Source: CAZDQL01 sp964507325 (GTDB lineage Bacteria; Planctomycetota; UBA1135; GCA-002686595). From it: a stretch of DNA of 12,493 nt. The translations under genes and the position numbers were made by a program. Shown piece by piece: positions 11,483 to 12,493 of the stretch. The DNA lies in contig CAZDQL010000140.1 of assembly GCA_964507325.1 (NCBI GenBank), forward strand, positions 1-12,493. The letters are read 5' to 3'. Numbering within the stretch: position 1 is the first letter of the stretch; each line of letters opens with the position of its first letter. The notes beneath the pieces were generated by a model. It did not search any database, had not been told where the DNA came from, and saw nothing but the letters and a program-made list of their open reading frames with translations.

Positions 11483-12493
11483 TTAGAAGTCGTCCAGATC
11501 GTCGAGGTCGTCGAGGTCCGATTCGTCCAGCCCCGTCTCCTCGGCGGTGGTCTCCTCGGTCGTCTTCTCCGTGGCCTTGGCGCCGGTCAGCTTCTCCCAG
11601 GCCTCGTCGCTGCCGCTCAGGTTCTCCCACAGCTTGTGGTAGCCGCGGACCACCTTCTTGTTGAAGATCGCGGTCTTGTTCGGCTCGCTGTCGAAGTCGT
11701 ACTTCCACCCCATGTTCTTGCCGCTCAGGAGGTTCTGCATCGTCTTCTGCAGGAAGTCCCCCATGCGGTGCCCGTCGTAGGTCGTGAGGTCGATCTGCAA
11801 CATGGCGTTGACCATGATGGGGTAGGCGGGGCGGCCGAGCTTCTCCAGCTTCATCGCGGCGCGGGATCCCGCCGCTCCGGCGTCGGGGTCCACCAGGGTG
11901 GCGCCGAGCTCCTGGAGCCGGGTCCACTCCTCGTCGGGGGTGGTGGGGTCCTTGGCCAGGGGTGCCAGGACCGAGAGGTCCACCCAATTCGGATCGACGA
12001 CCTCGTCGGGGGTCTCGGCCGTGATCTTCATGTTCGGCCCGGGGGCGTCGGGGGTCTTCGCCGGCTCCGGGTCGGGATCCGGCTCCGGGTCCGGCTCGGT
12101 CACCTCCGGGTTGCTGTCGCCGTCCAGGGGGTCGGTCTCCTCGGTGCCGCTGGTCCCGTCGTTGAGGAGCGGGTCCTCATCGGCAGGCAACTGGGCCGTG
12201 GTGTCATCGCTGGTCTCCGCCGCTGCGGGATCGGGTCCGTCGTCCCCCAGGAGCTGCCAGGCGGCGATGCCGCCGACCACCACCAGGGCGGCGATCCCGA
12301 TCAGGGGGGCGGGACTCTTCTTCTGCGGCGCGCGGGAGTGGCGGCGGGAGCGTCCGCCCTCTTCCTCCTCGTCGTCGTCGTCGCGGGAGCGCCGGCGCGC
12401 GGCGGAGCCCTTGCCGCGTCGGGCGCTGGCGCGGCTCGAGCCGCCGCGGCGGCGGCCGGCCGAGGAGCGCGCCCCTGCGCGCCGCCGGCCGCC
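11483..12493 (-). CDS. Single-pass membrane protein with Arg-rich N-tail and acidic C-tail (5' end outside window)
   Basis: Partial: the frame is open from the window edge, giving 336 visible residues; the true start lies beyond 12493. Visible residues 1-60 are Arg/Gly/Ser-rich with an acidic run DDDDEEEE (38-45). A single membrane helix follows at 64-82 (LIGIAALVVVGGIAAWQLL). Residues 84-152 are an acidic Pro/Asp/Glu linker. Residues 165-302 look folded (WVDLSVLAPLAKD, AAMKLEKLGRPAYPIMVNAM, YDFDSEPNKTAIFNKKVV); the 212-232 part is reminiscent of a HEAT-like helix pair. The end is Thr/Glu-rich and finishes SDLDDLDDLDDF. By the positive-inside rule the Arg-rich part is cytoplasmic and the rest outside. 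I recognise no family. A GTG codon at 12283 is inside the membrane helix and is not the start. It converges on ggt. Confidence 0.8.
   Translation of the reverse strand, partial: GGRRRAGARSSAGRRRGGSSRASARRGKGSAARRRSRDDDDEEEEGGRSRRHSRAPQKKSPAPLIGIAALVVVGGIAAWQLLGDDGPDPAAAETSDDTTAQLPADEDPLLNDGTSGTEETDPLDGDSNPEVTEPDPEPDPDPEPAKTPDAPGPNMKITAETPDEVVDPNWVDLSVLAPLAKDPTTPDEEWTRLQELGATLVDPDAGAAGSRAAMKLEKLGRPAYPIMVNAMLQIDLTTYDGHRMGDFLQKTMQNLLSGKNMGWKYDFDSEPNKTAIFNKKVVRGYHKLWENLSGSDEAWEKLTGAKATEKTTEETTAEETGLDESDLDDLDDLDDF
12061..12091. repeat. Short direct repeat coding an acidic Pro linker
   Basis: CCGGCTCCGGGTC occurs at 12061-12073 and again at 12079-12091, an 18-bp period within the gene read on the minus strand, where it encodes alternating Glu/Asp-Pro residues (EPDPEPDPDPEP). 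Such runs change length readily by slippage. Confidence 0.6.

Noticed and set aside
1..12493. Mobile element, CRISPR, toxin-antitoxin or phage-defence system
   Set aside because: No transposase, integrase, terminal inverted repeats, spaced direct repeats, nuclease/helicase or small toxin-like pairs were seen; each intact gene fits metabolism, transport or the envelope.

Overview
This is a very GC-rich bacterial chromosomal window holding ten protein-coding genes (one cut by the right edge), one tRNA gene and one likely gene remnant. No phage, insertion sequence, CRISPR array or rRNA was seen. Several genes have an N-terminal signal peptide or lipobox, so this is a bacterium with an exported proteome. 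The FG-GAP propeller protein carries a C-terminal domain of a style I associate, from memory only, with planctomycete secretomes. An Arg/Gly-rich single-pass protein at the right edge fits the same picture. A Planctomycetota-like origin is my best guess, not a demonstrated fact.

Layout. (1) 3-744, minus strand: a PgsA-type CDP-alcohol phosphatidyltransferase followed by tRNA-Cys. (2) 849-4386, plus strand: a tight three-gene operon of glucosamine-6-phosphate deaminase (nagB), a ROK-like sugar kinase and a sodium/solute symporter (SSS). Stop and start codons overlap as GTGA and TTGA. Read together, import, phosphorylation and deamination/isomerisation make a short route from an amino sugar to fructose-6-phosphate that would not need NagA. 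A long stem-loop follows the operon. (3) 4387-4653: about 265 bp without an intact gene, holding that stem-loop, a possible promoter and what looks like the 3' tail of a lost FG-GAP/VCBS gene. (4) 4654-6369: a secreted seven-bladed FG-GAP propeller protein with a C-terminal domain of clearly different codon use. (5) 6389-8594, minus strand: a two-gene operon of a lipoprotein with a C39-like cysteine peptidase domain and an alpha-oxoamine synthase (BioF/KBL family) enzyme. It converges on the propeller gene with only 19 bp between. (6) 8656-11396, plus strand: a three-gene operon of an unrecognised membrane protein, a stand-alone NIL-domain protein and a lipoprotein gamma-glutamyltransferase. 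It ends at a strong hairpin. (7) 11483-12493, minus strand: a partial single-pass membrane protein with an Arg-rich cytoplasmic tail and an acidic C-terminus.

Regulatory pattern. Candidate -10 boxes in the gene-free gaps share the form TACAnn (TACACT, TACAAT, TACAAA, TACATT). At three starts the box ends only 6-8 nt before the start codon, which predicts leaderless mRNAs. Genes inside operons instead use Shine-Dalgarno sequences or translational coupling.

I did not find a convincing wholly new defence or mobile system. The observations most worth following are the NagA-independent amino-sugar operon, the leaderless TACAnn promoters, the chimeric propeller gene with a neighbouring remnant, and the SSB-like acidic tail on the right-edge protein.
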